Made by a program: the position numbers and the translations under genes. Of a stretch of 64,000 nucleotides of DNA, positions 46,501 through 55,035 are shown one piece after another (position 1 is the first letter of the stretch; every line of letters begins with the position of its first letter). Under the pieces are notes generated by a model. That model ran no database searches. It was given only the letters and a program-made list of their open reading frames with translations, and was not told the origin of the DNA. The DNA comes from CAYUYV01 sp050331455 (GTDB lineage: Bacteria; Pseudomonadota; Alphaproteobacteria; JAJFIK01), in the NCBI GenBank assembly GCA_050331455.1, contig JBHJGV010000048.1, positions 1-64,000 on the forward strand. Reading direction: 5' to 3'.

Positions 46501-48000
46501 GCCTTTCAGAGTGATGGCGTCGAGATCCGACAGGGTCGACTGCCAGTCGGACGCCGCGCGGACGGGCCGCGCCGGTCCGGACCGGTCTTTTGCCGCGGCG
46601 GCAAAGAACGCGGCTTCGGCTTCCGCCTCCCTGCGCTTTTGCTCGGCCGCCATGTCTTCCGACAGGGCATTTTCGTCCGGGTCATGCTCGTCTTCCGGAT
46701 CCAGACCGAACGCCAGGTTCTGGCTGTCCTCCGGGCCCTGGCCGTCTTCGGGATGGGCGGCGTCCCCCCCGAACAGGCGCCGGGTGAAGGCGCCGGCTGC
46801 CCGCTCTGCCGGCCTTTCGTCCGCAGGGGCGTCATCGACATGGTCGTGATCCCGGGGCGCGTCCCCATCAGGAGGCATCTCATCGACGGGACCGGTTCTG
46901 TATCCGTGGTCCGGCGCCGCGTCGTGGGCCGTATTGGCGTATCCCACAGCGTCTTCCCGGGACAGACTGTCCAGGTCGAGGCCGCTCACGGCCGCGAGCC
47001 GCATGGCGAAATCCTCGCCCGCAAACACCGGGACACGGACCCCCTCGCGCGGGGCGACATCGGCCAGCACGTCCTCGAACCGGTTCGCTGCCCGGGCATA
47101 GCCGTCATCCATCGGGTGGAGTTCATCGAACCAGGACACGGCCCCCCGGTCCACATGTCCGCGCAGATCCACATGACGGAAGCGGCCGGCGAAAAGATCC
47201 GTCTGCAAATGGCTCAGGCCGTCATTGAACTCGTCGATGATCAGCCCGACGACTTTCCGCCCGATATCAAGGGGAATGCCCGCCTGGTTCAGAAGCGCGC
47301 CGAGCCAAGACCCACCGGCCTTCGGCCAGCTGTAGTCATAGCCATGGGCGGCGATCACCACATCGGCGTCGGCGACGACCACATTGGCAACGATATCCCG
47401 GAAATGGGCCATGATAATGCCGAGATGCTCGGACAGGCCGTCCCGATCGATAAGGTCCTCCGGGTCCATCCCCGGCGTGAAGGGCAGCAGGATCGGGGCC
47501 AGGGCCCGCGCACCGAACAGGTCGTTGCCGCCGACGGACATCAGGAAGACGTCGGGTTGCTCCTCCCGGATCGGCTCGAGATAATCCTTGCGGCGCAGCA
47601 TTCTCTCGATGGTGTCCGAACCGCCGCCCAGGGAGAGAATCGCATGGTGCCGGCCCAGGTGATCGATGATGTCGCGCCGGCGCAGGGCATATTGGAACCA
47701 GCTATCGCCCTGCGCGATGATCCGCAGGCGCCCACGCCCCGCCGCCACTCTGTCCCGATACTGAATGTAGCGAATGGCGAGGAAGATGGCGTTTGCGAAA
47801 TCGAGGCCCTGCTCGGCGGCATCGCCGCCGCCCACCGTCACCCGGCGCTCCTGCAGCCGAATATGGGGCGCAAAAGGGCGCAAGGGCGAGGGCATGTCAT
47901 CGACGCGGAAATAGGTGTTCAGGATTTCCTGAAGCTGCACCGCATCCTGATCTGCCGATGCATCGCGGACGATGTCGACCAATTCCTGGTGCATAATCAT
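43516..48000 (-). CDS. Giant SGNH hydrolase / trypsin-like protease / LDT-like / PG-binding protein
   Basis: 1494 residues, no signal peptide seen. Order: helical N-terminus (1-85); SGNH hydrolase domain (about 90-315) with G-D-S at 98-100, G-G-N-D at 157-160 and D292/H295 in D-E-L-H-P; a very acidic, probably disordered linker (about 345-790); a trypsin-like domain (about 860-1080) with H900 (T-N-N-H-V-L), D945 (R-F-D-Y-T) and S1021 (G-S-S-G-A-P); a beta domain (about 1150-1420) whose H1354 and C1367 (S-Q-G-C-L-T-I) recall L,D-transpeptidases; and a C-terminal peptidoglycan-binding-like repeat (about 1425-1490). All protease triad residues are intact. Role unknown; an effector or envelope-processing function is conceivable. 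The divergent neighbour is a DUF418 protein. Confidence 0.85.
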   Translation of the reverse strand: MIMHQELVDIVRDASADQDAVQLQEILNTYFRVDDMPSPLRPFAPHIRLQERRVTVGGGDAAEQGLDFANAIFLAIRYIQYRDRVAAGRGRLRIIAQGDSWFQYALRRRDIIDHLGRHHAILSLGGGSDTIERMLRRKDYLEPIREEQPDVFLMSVGGNDLFGARALAPILLPFTPGMDPEDLIDRDGLSEHLGIIMAHFRDIVANVVVADADVVIAAHGYDYSWPKAGGSWLGALLNQAGIPLDIGRKVVGLIIDEFNDGLSHLQTDLFAGRFRHVDLRGHVDRGAVSWFDELHPMDDGYARAANRFEDVLADVAPREGVRVPVFAGEDFAMRLAAVSGLDLDSLSREDAVGYANTAHDAAPDHGYRTGPVDEMPPDGDAPRDHDHVDDAPADERPAERAAGAFTRRLFGGDAAHPEDGQGPEDSQNLAFGLDPEDEHDPDENALSEDMAAEQKRREAEAEAAFFAAAAKDRSGPARPVRAASDWQSTLSDLDAITLKGDRGRRQEDMASWAGPDTHDAAQEDDAFSQSGHHPQDEGRSLDESEDFDPEADWGGEGADAPSSTSDDWPELEDASTSPEEDGEEREDPMVRSVPFPEAFTPPPLTPAQGPEDPDIEAYSDEDGDVSHDVLEGSFEPVNEDGPLDEDAGDVRSDAVSLRDNEPEPVAVVPEPVAVVEDAPVEPASEDTVDHPSDPVTAAPMRPSAGGAGTVDPSDSDKTYQPVDRAMSNPSDFDSDRYPGLAAGAASSGRAADKRLKAPGNPSADGLSTGPGRSMPSHLAIRNRVQAARDLSLRALRDHVNVVQGGTRAIIQEFEEVLAELDEPDTEERVQARMELAPFGDSHFLERIMGESDLYPFSFLEKGHRTGTSVAKINAVGPDGTVLGYSSGFLVAPGLLLTNNHVLSDPAMVARSHAVFDYDLDEFGLPRPTRSFSLTGEIFLTSERFDYTILSVASVSREGMPLSDYGWIPLIRPSGKALKHERLSMIQHPMGDYKKIALRQSFVIGVRGAFIYYTTDTEQGSSGAPVLNDQWQVVALHHRSVPDPDHPGQYLANRGVRISAIFEDLERLKGENNAQASRILERLATRHDHDARSRRAGPGAGRAGAVLESPAASDPMSLYKALDTMTADRREAEGPETTRLEENPRVVSGPGAPRDYEWDDADWVLDHQNHPDTAHLPRAVDETFDLTAEVLEVIGRNNAFEPHFAPHGKILFALRGAVLADGSFSREDQSSLPIKVVRPNHQTFRCLIGIYDTGTKRLSAYRGSTVPNAGAVLGYYRFRNFQADRVMANLLPAGCYQMCVGTHAGRSRIVQGALRLGTGPTPDTASEVTVLRTENDVSYGTMDRWDPCVPKDNLHPAFGLNSFASQGCLTIRGYQNAPDGDATHQWAEFQAKAGIGPDKNGMRYDLVLVTGMEAAATAMALESGGNMKPLQCLRHGSRGDAVRRLQRAMGVRDSGSFDAATKFELTRLQNKKLTIATGTMTRDMQTRLGLSVFTD

Positions 48001-48253
48001 GTTTCAGGTCTCCTCACGCCCTACGCCACCATCCGGCACGCCTGTCCTTGTAGACAGACCGCCGGTCCCGCTGCCCCCGTCGCCCGTCGACGTCCCCACC
48101 CAATTCCGAGACATCGAAGATCACCCCGCCGCCTCTTTAGTCGCCCAGCACAGGCGATGCCAGATCTTTCCGGGACGCGATCAACCCGTCGCGGGACACC
48201 GCCAACCCCCTTGCCATAGAGTGACTCGGGAACCCTTGGGAGGGACCGGGCCA

Positions 48254-49507
48254 ATGACCCCGATGGCTTCGCCTGACATGCGCAATCCGCCACCGGCTGC
48301 GTCGCCGCAGGCGATCCGCCATGAAAGCCTCGATGTCCTGCGCGGATTTTCTGTGCTCGGCATCTTCGCCATCAATGTCTGGAATTTCAGCCTTCCCCAG
48401 GCTTTTTATTCAAATCCCCGCGCCCTCGGCGTGCTCACAGGCAGCGATGCGGTGGTCTGGCACGCCACCACGCTGCTCATCGCGAGCAAGTTCTACACCC
48501 TGTTCAGTGTCCTCTTCGGGGCAGGCATTATAATGATGACGCGGCGGGCCGGCGGCGCCCTGCACCGGCGCCGCCTCCTGGTCCTGCTCGGGCTCGGGCT
48601 TTTGCACGCCTATCTGATCTGGCCCGGGGACATTCTGGTGTGCTATGCGCTGTGCGGCTTTCTGGTGGCGCCCTTGCGCACGCTGCGCCCGGCCCTGCTC
48701 ATGGCAATCGGCCTTGGACTGATCATCGCGGCCGGGCTGATGGCCTATGGCTTTGGCCTGACCCTGGCGGCCCTGCCGGACTGGGAGCGCCAGGCCATGG
48801 AGGCCGCCTGGATGCCCACTCAAACCGTGATCGCGCAGGAAATCGCGCTGCGCGGCTCCGGCGGCTGGCCTGCTCAAGTGACGGCGAATGTCTCCGAGGC
48901 GCTGGGCATTCAGCTCAGTCTTTTTCTCTACGGGACCGCGTTCCGGATCATGGGGCTGATGGCCATCGGCATGGCGCTGGTCAAATCGGGCTTCCTGACC
49001 GGCGGGGCCCGACCCTCGACCTATTTCGCCGTGGCCTGCGGGGGGCTGTTGATCGGTCTGCCGATCGTGGAAGCGGGTATCCAATTCAACGAAGCCACGG
49101 GATGGGACTTCGTCGCGCATTACACGCTTGGGATGCAATTTAACTATGCCGGCAGCCTGTTCGTCGCCGCCGGCTATGCCGGCACGGTACTCTGGATCGT
49201 CCGCCAGGGTCATATTGCGCCCCTACGCCGCGCACTCGCCTCGACCGGCCGCCTCGCACTGACCAACTATCTCGCCCAATCCGTGATCGCGGTGACCTTG
49301 ATGCAAGGGTTCGGCCTGGGACTGTTCGGCACAATGAGCGTGACGGGGCTCGGCGTTCTGGTCCTGGCCGTCTGGGTGGTCCAGGTCACGATTTCGATAC
49401 TGTGGGTTCGAGCTGTCGGTCAGGGGCCCATGGAGGCCCTGTGGCGGTGGATGACTTACGGCGCCGGTCGCGCGCGCCCTCTTTACTCCCGGGGGAGCCC
49501 TCTTTAA
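48254..49507 (+). CDS. DUF418 family membrane protein
   Basis: 417 residues with about ten membrane helices. The N-terminal E-S-L-D-V-L-R-G-F-S-V-L-G-I-F and I-N-V-W-N motifs mark the DUF418/acyltransferase-like group (YeiB type). The C-terminal DUF418 block includes R-L-A-L-T-N-Y-L-A-Q-S and P-M-E-A-L-W-R-W-M-T-Y-G. Function unknown. The ATG at 48254 follows GGGAGGGACC. An in-frame extension to 47972 would run into the divergent gene. The last codons and stop are part of a 20-21 bp duplication. Confidence 0.85.
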   Translation: MTPMASPDMRNPPPAASPQAIRHESLDVLRGFSVLGIFAINVWNFSLPQAFYSNPRALGVLTGSDAVVWHATTLLIASKFYTLFSVLFGAGIIMMTRRAGGALHRRRLLVLLGLGLLHAYLIWPGDILVCYALCGFLVAPLRTLRPALLMAIGLGLIIAAGLMAYGFGLTLAALPDWERQAMEAAWMPTQTVIAQEIALRGSGGWPAQVTANVSEALGIQLSLFLYGTAFRIMGLMAIGMALVKSGFLTGGARPSTYFAVACGGLLIGLPIVEAGIQFNEATGWDFVAHYTLGMQFNYAGSLFVAAGYAGTVLWIVRQGHIAPLRRALASTGRLALTNYLAQSVIAVTLMQGFGLGLFGTMSVTGLGVLVLAVWVVQVTISILWVRAVGQGPMEALWRWMTYGAGRARPLYSRGSPL

Positions 49508-49519
49508 CCCCGGGGGAGA
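49479..49519 (+). repeat. Near-perfect 20-bp duplication over DUF418 stop
   Basis: CCTCTTTACTCCCGGGGGAG (from 49479) is repeated as CCTCTTTAACCCCGGGGGAG (from 49499). The single change TAC to TAA creates the stop codon of the DUF418 gene within the second copy. Confidence 0.8.
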
Positions 49520-49691
49520 ATGGCCTGTCGAGGGTCTTATCGCGCCGCACTTATTCGCTATAGTCTCGGTAGCGCAAATGTTCACTCCTGGGGTCCGGGC
49601 CGAATCCCGCTACGACACCGGGGGGAGAAGGTAAGCGTGCGGCGAATCAAAGCGCGCCGCCGCGGGGTTCGGTGAGGGAAACGAGAAGGCG

Positions 49692-51599
49692 ATGGCCGCA
49701 AGCACGAGCGTGATCGGAACCGCCCCTGATCGGGCCGAAGTCGGGCGCGAGGCCGCCGCGGCCGCAAAGGCCGGCGCTGGGGACGGGAAATCCTCCGCCA
49801 AGGCCCGGCGCAAAGCGGCGCGCCGCTGGCTGGAAAGCGCGGCCCGCCCGGGACGGGGCTTCGTCATGGGGGCCAGCCTGATGGGCTGTCTTGCCGGTGC
49901 AGCCGTTATCGTCCAGGCGTTCACGCTCGCTCTGCTGATCGAACAGGGTCTTTTTGAAGGCCAACCACTGGCCGATCTGACCATGGTGCTCTCGGTGCTG
50001 GGGGGGGCTGTCGTGGCACGCGCCCTGTTCACCTACATCCAGGACTCGCTCGGCGCCGAAGCCGCAAGGCGGGTCGGTCTGTCCGTCAACCAGCGCCTGA
50101 CCGGACGGCTTCTCCGGGAGGGGCCGTCCCTGACCCGCACGCGGGACTCCGGCACGCTGGCTACGGCGGCCGTCGAGCAGGTCATGGCCCTGGAAGGCTA
50201 TGTGGCCCGGTATCGGCCCCAGCGGCTGATCGCCCTGGTGGTGCCTTTGATGATCATCGCGGCGGCCATTCCAGCCAATTGGGCCGTTGCGGTGTTTTTC
50301 GCCCTGACGGGGCCCCTGGTGCCGGTGGCCATGGCCGTCATCGGCATCCGTGCGGCGGCTGCCAATACCCGCCAATTCGAAGCCCTGGCCCGTATGGGCG
50401 GCCATTTTCTGGACCGGCTTCGCGGTTTGACGACCCTCAAGCTCTTCGGCCAGGCGGATGTGGAGCGTAGGGCTATCAACACCGTGTCGGACAGTTTCCG
50501 GCGGCGGACCATGCGGGTGCTTCGCATCGCGTTCCTCACCTCCGCATCCCTTGAGTTCTTCTCGTCCCTCGCCGTGGCGGCGGTCGCCCTTTATGTGGGG
50601 CTCGGCATGGTCGGCGTGATCACGTTCGGACCGGTGGCGGACATGTCGGTGGCGGCGGGCCTGTTCGTCCTTCTGCTGGCGCCGGAATTCTTCCAGCCGC
50701 TTCGCCAACTCGGCACCTACTACCACGACCAGGCCTCGGCCCTTGGTGCCGCCGAAGTGCTCATGGGCCTCGTTCCGGCCTCGACGGGCGAAGCCCGTCC
50801 CTTGCCGCCCCAGCGCTCCGCCGATGGGCGCCATGCAGCGCCCTGGGCTCCCAAAGAGGCCTGTCCGATTGCGCTGTCGGGCGTGACCCTGGCCTTTCCG
50901 AACGGTCGCTCCGCGCTCGATGACGTGTCCCTTGCCATCGGGGCCGGCGAATGCGTGGCCCTGGTCGGGCCCAGCGGTTCCGGCAAAAGCAGCCTGATCG
51001 ATGTCATTTTGGGTTTCCAGAGGCCCACCGCCGGCTCGGTCTCGATCGGCGACCATGGTCTGGGCGCGGAAGACTGGCCGATGATGCCGTCCCTCGCCGC
51101 ATGGGCCAGCCAGCGCCCCTATCTGTTCCATGCCAGCATTGCCGAGAACATCGCACTCGGCGTCTGCGATCCGTCGGACCCCGCCGTCAAGCGCGCCGCG
51201 GATGCGGCACGGGTAACCGATTTTGCCAAGGACCTGCCCCAGGGACTGCACACGCCCATTGGTGAGCGTGGCTTCGGCTTGTCCGGGGGCCAAGCGCGAC
51301 GGGTGGCGATCGCCCGGGCCTTCCTGAAGGATGCACCCATCGTGCTGCTGGACGAGCCGACCGCCAATCTGGACCGGGATACCGAAGGCCTGATCATCGA
51401 GTCGATCAAACGGCTGAAAGCCGGCCGGACCACCGTGATCTGCACCCATTCGGACCGCCTTGCGGCCATCGCGGACCGCAAGATCCATCTCGATCAGGGC
51501 CGCATCGGCCAGGTCCCGGACGGCGCAGCCGCGGCCGGCGCCGCGGGCGGCAAAAACCGTTCCCCCTCGAAGGCGCGGACCAAGGAAGTGGTGGCCTGA
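49692..51599 (+). CDS. cydD: Thiol reductant ABC exporter subunit CydD
   Basis: Half of the CydDC heterodimer that exports glutathione/cysteine to the periplasm and is needed for cytochrome bd and c assembly. 635 residues: a hydrophilic N-terminal extension (1-55), six membrane helices (about 60-370), then the nucleotide-binding domain with Walker A G-P-S-G-S-G-K-S (426-433), signature L-S-G-G-Q-A-R-R and Walker B I-V-L-L-D-E-P. The N-terminal extension is longer than in E. coli CydD. cydC follows with no gap. No cydAB genes lie in the window. Confidence 0.93.
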   Translation: MAASTSVIGTAPDRAEVGREAAAAAKAGAGDGKSSAKARRKAARRWLESAARPGRGFVMGASLMGCLAGAAVIVQAFTLALLIEQGLFEGQPLADLTMVLSVLGGAVVARALFTYIQDSLGAEAARRVGLSVNQRLTGRLLREGPSLTRTRDSGTLATAAVEQVMALEGYVARYRPQRLIALVVPLMIIAAAIPANWAVAVFFALTGPLVPVAMAVIGIRAAAANTRQFEALARMGGHFLDRLRGLTTLKLFGQADVERRAINTVSDSFRRRTMRVLRIAFLTSASLEFFSSLAVAAVALYVGLGMVGVITFGPVADMSVAAGLFVLLLAPEFFQPLRQLGTYYHDQASALGAAEVLMGLVPASTGEARPLPPQRSADGRHAAPWAPKEACPIALSGVTLAFPNGRSALDDVSLAIGAGECVALVGPSGSGKSSLIDVILGFQRPTAGSVSIGDHGLGAEDWPMMPSLAAWASQRPYLFHASIAENIALGVCDPSDPAVKRAADAARVTDFAKDLPQGLHTPIGERGFGLSGGQARRVAIARAFLKDAPIVLLDEPTANLDRDTEGLIIESIKRLKAGRTTVICTHSDRLAAIADRKIHLDQGRIGQVPDGAAAAGAAGGKNRSPSKARTKEVVA

Positions 51600-53312
51600 A
51601 TGGCAGAGCTATCGGTCTTTATAGGGCATATGGGCCGTCACTGGGGCTGGGTGCTGCTGGGCGCCTTGCTGACGCTTCTCACCGTCGCCTGCGGCATTGC
51701 CCTTTTCTCTCTGGCCGGATGGTTCGTCACCACCGCGGCCCTGGGCGGCGCCGCGGTCGCCCTCACCCTGCCGAGTATTTTCCTGCGCGTTCTGGCGGGA
51801 ACCCGGGTGCTGTCGCGCTACCTGGAGCGGCTGACCACCCATGAGGCCACCCTGCGCCTGATCGCGGACCTGCGGAGCTGGTTTTTCTGCCAGGCCATGC
51901 CCCTTGCGCCATCCCAACTGGCCTCCGTGCGCTCGGGCGACATGTTGAGCCGGATCACGGCCGATATCGATGCGCTGGACACGCTCTATCTGCGGATCGT
52001 CGTGCCCACGGCCGTGGCGGCTCTTGTAGCCGCTGCCGTGACGGCGGGCGTGGCGGTTTTGAGCCCGCCCATGGCGCTGGCCCTGGCAGCCGGATTGCTT
52101 TTTTCGGGCCTGCTGGTACCGGCCCTTGCCCTGCGCCGCGGCCTGCCGGTGGGGCGCCGCCTCGCCCAGTCCAGCGCGCGGGCCCGCTATCTGATGGTGG
52201 ACCTGGGTGCCGGCCTCGCCGATCTGCTCAGCGGCCGGGCCGGCCATGGCCAGGCCGCCAGGGTCCACACGGCGATGGCCGACCTTTTGACCGACCGGGC
52301 GCATCTTGCCCGGCTCCGGGCCCGGTCCATGGCCTTGTCGAGCCTGTTCGCCCAGGCGACTCTGATCGGCGTCATCGCGTTGGCGATCCTGCTCAAGGCA
52401 AGCGGTGACACCCCACCTGCCCCCTTGGTGGCGATGATCGTCTTCGCCGTGATGGCCAGCTTCGAGGCCGTCGCGCCCCTCGCCGGGGCCTTCCAGGACT
52501 ATGGCCGGACCCGCGAGGCCGCGCGGCGCCTGCTGGATGTGGCCGACACGCGCCCGCTCGTGCGCGACCCGGCCCCCGAGGACCGGATTGCGGCGCCGGA
52601 GCGCTCCGACCTGCGGCTCGAAGGCGTCTTTTTCAGCTATCCCGGCTCGCCGCGACGGGCCCTCGACGGTGTGTCCCTTTATGTGCCCGCCGGCCGGAAA
52701 ATGGCGCTGATCGGTCCGAGCGGCGGGGGCAAAACCACCCTTTTGTGCATGCTCATGCGCCTTTACGATCCGGACAAGGGCGTGGTGCGCATCGGCAGTG
52801 CCGATCTGCGCCGCCTGGCCCAGCAGGATCTGTGGTCCCGCATCGGCTATCTCTCCCAGTATACGGAGTTGTTTTCCTCCACCATCCGCGGCAACATTCT
52901 GATCGGCCGCCCGGATGCCGACGAGGACGCCCTGTGGCATGCCGTGCGCAGTGCGGGTCTTGAGGACTTCGTGCGCGAACAGCCCAAGGGCCTCGACACC
53001 TGGGTCGGCGAAGGCGGCCTCCAGATTTCCGGAGGCGAGGCCCGGCGGATCGCTCTGGCCCGTGTCCTGCTGAAGGATCCACCGATCCTGTTGCTCGACG
53101 AGCCCACGGAGGGGCTTGACGCCGAGACCGAGGAAGACGTCCTTAAGGCCCTCAGCGATGTAAGCGACGGGCGGACGGTTTTGATGGTCACCCACCGGGG
53201 AACCTTTCTCGAACGCACCGATGAGATCTGGATTATGGAAGAGGGCCGCCTTGTCAATGGCGGACCCCGGGCCCGGATGCGAGCGCATCTCCCCGAAGGC
53301 ATGACCGCCTGA
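51600..53312 (+). CDS. cydC: Thiol reductant ABC exporter subunit CydC
   Basis: Second half of CydDC, 570 residues. Six membrane helices precede the nucleotide-binding domain, with Walker A G-P-S-G-G-G-K-T (372-379), signature I-S-G-G-E-A-R-R and Walker B I-L-L-L-D-E-P, and H-loop M-V-T-H-R. The ATG is the base directly after the cydD stop, so the two are translationally coupled. The N-terminal R-V-L-S-R-Y-L-E-R-L-T-T-H-E-A-T stretch is typical of CydC. Confidence 0.93.
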   Translation: MAELSVFIGHMGRHWGWVLLGALLTLLTVACGIALFSLAGWFVTTAALGGAAVALTLPSIFLRVLAGTRVLSRYLERLTTHEATLRLIADLRSWFFCQAMPLAPSQLASVRSGDMLSRITADIDALDTLYLRIVVPTAVAALVAAAVTAGVAVLSPPMALALAAGLLFSGLLVPALALRRGLPVGRRLAQSSARARYLMVDLGAGLADLLSGRAGHGQAARVHTAMADLLTDRAHLARLRARSMALSSLFAQATLIGVIALAILLKASGDTPPAPLVAMIVFAVMASFEAVAPLAGAFQDYGRTREAARRLLDVADTRPLVRDPAPEDRIAAPERSDLRLEGVFFSYPGSPRRALDGVSLYVPAGRKMALIGPSGGGKTTLLCMLMRLYDPDKGVVRIGSADLRRLAQQDLWSRIGYLSQYTELFSSTIRGNILIGRPDADEDALWHAVRSAGLEDFVREQPKGLDTWVGEGGLQISGGEARRIALARVLLKDPPILLLDEPTEGLDAETEEDVLKALSDVSDGRTVLMVTHRGTFLERTDEIWIMEEGRLVNGGPRARMRAHLPEGMTA

Positions 53313-53456
53313 GCCGGCTTGCCCTTGGGCCTGCCGTGCGTCCCGGTTACACTGAAGAGAGGCAGGGCCGGGTGCGCAGGGCGGATTGAGGCCGGGTCCG
53401 GAGGGGACGACGACAACGCGGGGTCAGGATCGATGCGGCAAGGGAATGCAAGGGCG

Positions 53457-54365
53457 ATGGACGAAAGCCTGTATGACGTGCTGCATGTGGCGCCCTCCGC
53501 CGATGCGGAGGACATCAAAAGCGCGTATCGGCGGCTCGCCAAGGAATGCCATCCGGACCTCAACCCCAACGATCCGCGCGCCGAAGCCCGCTTCAAGGAA
53601 CTCTCCGCCGCCTTCCATATTCTGGGCGATCCCGAGCGCCGCGCGCGGTACGACGACGGCGAAATCGACGACGAGGGGGTAGAGCGCCCGTCGGACACCT
53701 TCTACCGCTTCCACGCCGACGGGCCGGACGGGCGCCGCTATGCGGCAAGCCCCGATCCCTTCGCCGATTTCCTCCAGGACGGCCTGATGGGCGACGGGAT
53801 GCTGGGCGCCCGGAACGCCCTTCGCGGGGCCGATATCCGCCACGAAATCACCATCGGCTTTATCGACGCTGCACTCGGAACCAAGCGCACGGTGATCCTT
53901 GCCGACGGCCGCAATCTGGACCTCGCCATCCCGGCCGGGATCGAGGACGGCCAGACCATGCGAGTCAAGGGCAAGGGGGCTCTGGCGGCCGGCCCCGGCG
54001 TTCCGGGCGACGCGCTCATTCGTGTGTGCGTGGAACGCCATCCGATCTTTACCCGTCAGGGCCCATCGGTTCACCTGGACCTGCCCCTGACACTCGCGGA
54101 AGCCATTCTGGGTACGGAATTGCGTGTACCGACGATCCATGGTCCAGTAACGGCGCGGGTTCCAGCGGGTGTGAATGGCGGAACGGTCATGCGGATCCGG
54201 GGCAAGGGCATACAAGCGCCCGGCGACCAGGCGGCAGGCGATCAATTCGTGACGATCCGGATCGTCCTGCCCGAGACCAAGGATTTCGAACTCGAGGCCT
54301 TCATGCGCGATTGGCAACGACGCAACGCCGATAACCCCAGACGCCATTGGGAGGGCCTGACATGA
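53457..54365 (+). CDS. cbpA: CbpA-type DnaJ-like co-chaperone
   Basis: 302 residues. An N-terminal J domain (about 4-70) has the H-P-D motif at 32-34, which stimulates DnaK ATPase. A Gly/Phe-like linker follows, then two C-terminal substrate-binding beta domains (about 125-290). There is no cysteine-rich zinc finger, so it is the CbpA (class B) type rather than DnaJ. It is followed, with an ATGA overlap, by a CbpM-type modulator, which confirms the assignment. The start could also be the ATG at 53433, which has an AGGA site; 53457 gives the normal J-domain start. Confidence 0.9.
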   Translation: MDESLYDVLHVAPSADAEDIKSAYRRLAKECHPDLNPNDPRAEARFKELSAAFHILGDPERRARYDDGEIDDEGVERPSDTFYRFHADGPDGRRYAASPDPFADFLQDGLMGDGMLGARNALRGADIRHEITIGFIDAALGTKRTVILADGRNLDLAIPAGIEDGQTMRVKGKGALAAGPGVPGDALIRVCVERHPIFTRQGPSVHLDLPLTLAEAILGTELRVPTIHGPVTARVPAGVNGGTVMRIRGKGIQAPGDQAAGDQFVTIRIVLPETKDFELEAFMRDWQRRNADNPRRHWEGLT

Positions 54366-54766
54366 TGACATTGGAAGAACTTCTGAGATCGGTCCCGGGC
54401 CTTTCGGCGGAAGCGGTCGAGGAATGCGTGAGCCAGGGCTGGGTCAAGCCCCGCAACGATCCTGAGCGGGGTCTTGTCTTCGACAAGATCGATTTCGCCC
54501 GCCTGCGGCTTGTTTTCGAATTGCGCTATGACTTCGAGATCAACGATGCGGCTGTGCCCATCGTGCTCGCGCTGCTCGACCAGATCTACGATTTGCGCCG
54601 TGTCATTCGCAAAGTGTCCACGGAAGTCAGCCGCGGTGAAGCCCTGATTGCGCGCCAGAAGACGGCCAGCTTGCCGCCGCGCCGGACCCTGTCCCTGCCC
54701 GGTGTGCGCATTCCGGACTCCGCGAGCGCGGAGACGCGCATCCCCATTTCAAATATCCGTCTGTAA
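54362..54766 (+). CDS. cbpM: CbpM-type chaperone modulator
   Basis: 134 residues. The first 105 residues are helical and MerR-like (L-E-E-L-L-R-S-V-P-G-L-S, then F-D-K-I-D-F-A-R-L-R-L, L-D-Q-I-Y-D-L-R), as in CbpM, which binds the J domain of CbpA and blocks it. The C-terminal 30 residues are basic and probably disordered. It is translationally coupled to cbpA by a four-base overlap. Confidence 0.85.
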   Translation: MMTLEELLRSVPGLSAEAVEECVSQGWVKPRNDPERGLVFDKIDFARLRLVFELRYDFEINDAAVPIVLALLDQIYDLRRVIRKVSTEVSRGEALIARQKTASLPPRRTLSLPGVRIPDSASAETRIPISNIRL

Positions 54767-54830
54767 AATCCGCGCCCGATGGCCGGATCAGCCGCGGGGC
54801 ATGGCGGCCGCGGGTCGGCAGGTTCCGCGG

Positions 54831-54870
54831 CCCCCGGGTCTTGGCGGGCGCCCCCGGGTCTTGGCGGGCG
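54831..54870. repeat. 20-bp perfect tandem duplication
   Basis: Two exact copies of CCCCCGGGTCTTGGCGGGCG (54831-54850, 54851-54870) followed by a partial third start. It lies in the 269-base gap between cbpM and the IMP dehydrogenase gene, where no gene is seen. Confidence 0.9.
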
Positions 54871-55035
54871 CCCATGGGCCGTGGTAGCACACCACACGTG
54901 CGCTTGGGCGGGTCCGACCGGACGGGACCCGGATTCGGGCCGGTTTGGCCCACCAGCGGATAATGGAAGGTCGGACAATCGCCCCGCGTACGGATCCATT
55001 CTGCTCAGACGGTATCAGCAAAGGATCCCAAGGCC

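Noticed and set aside
45841..48219. 792-codon + strand frame over the 1494-residue gene
   Set aside because: Low-complexity, Gly/Arg/Pro-rich sequence without motifs; the - strand carries intact SGNH and protease motifs.
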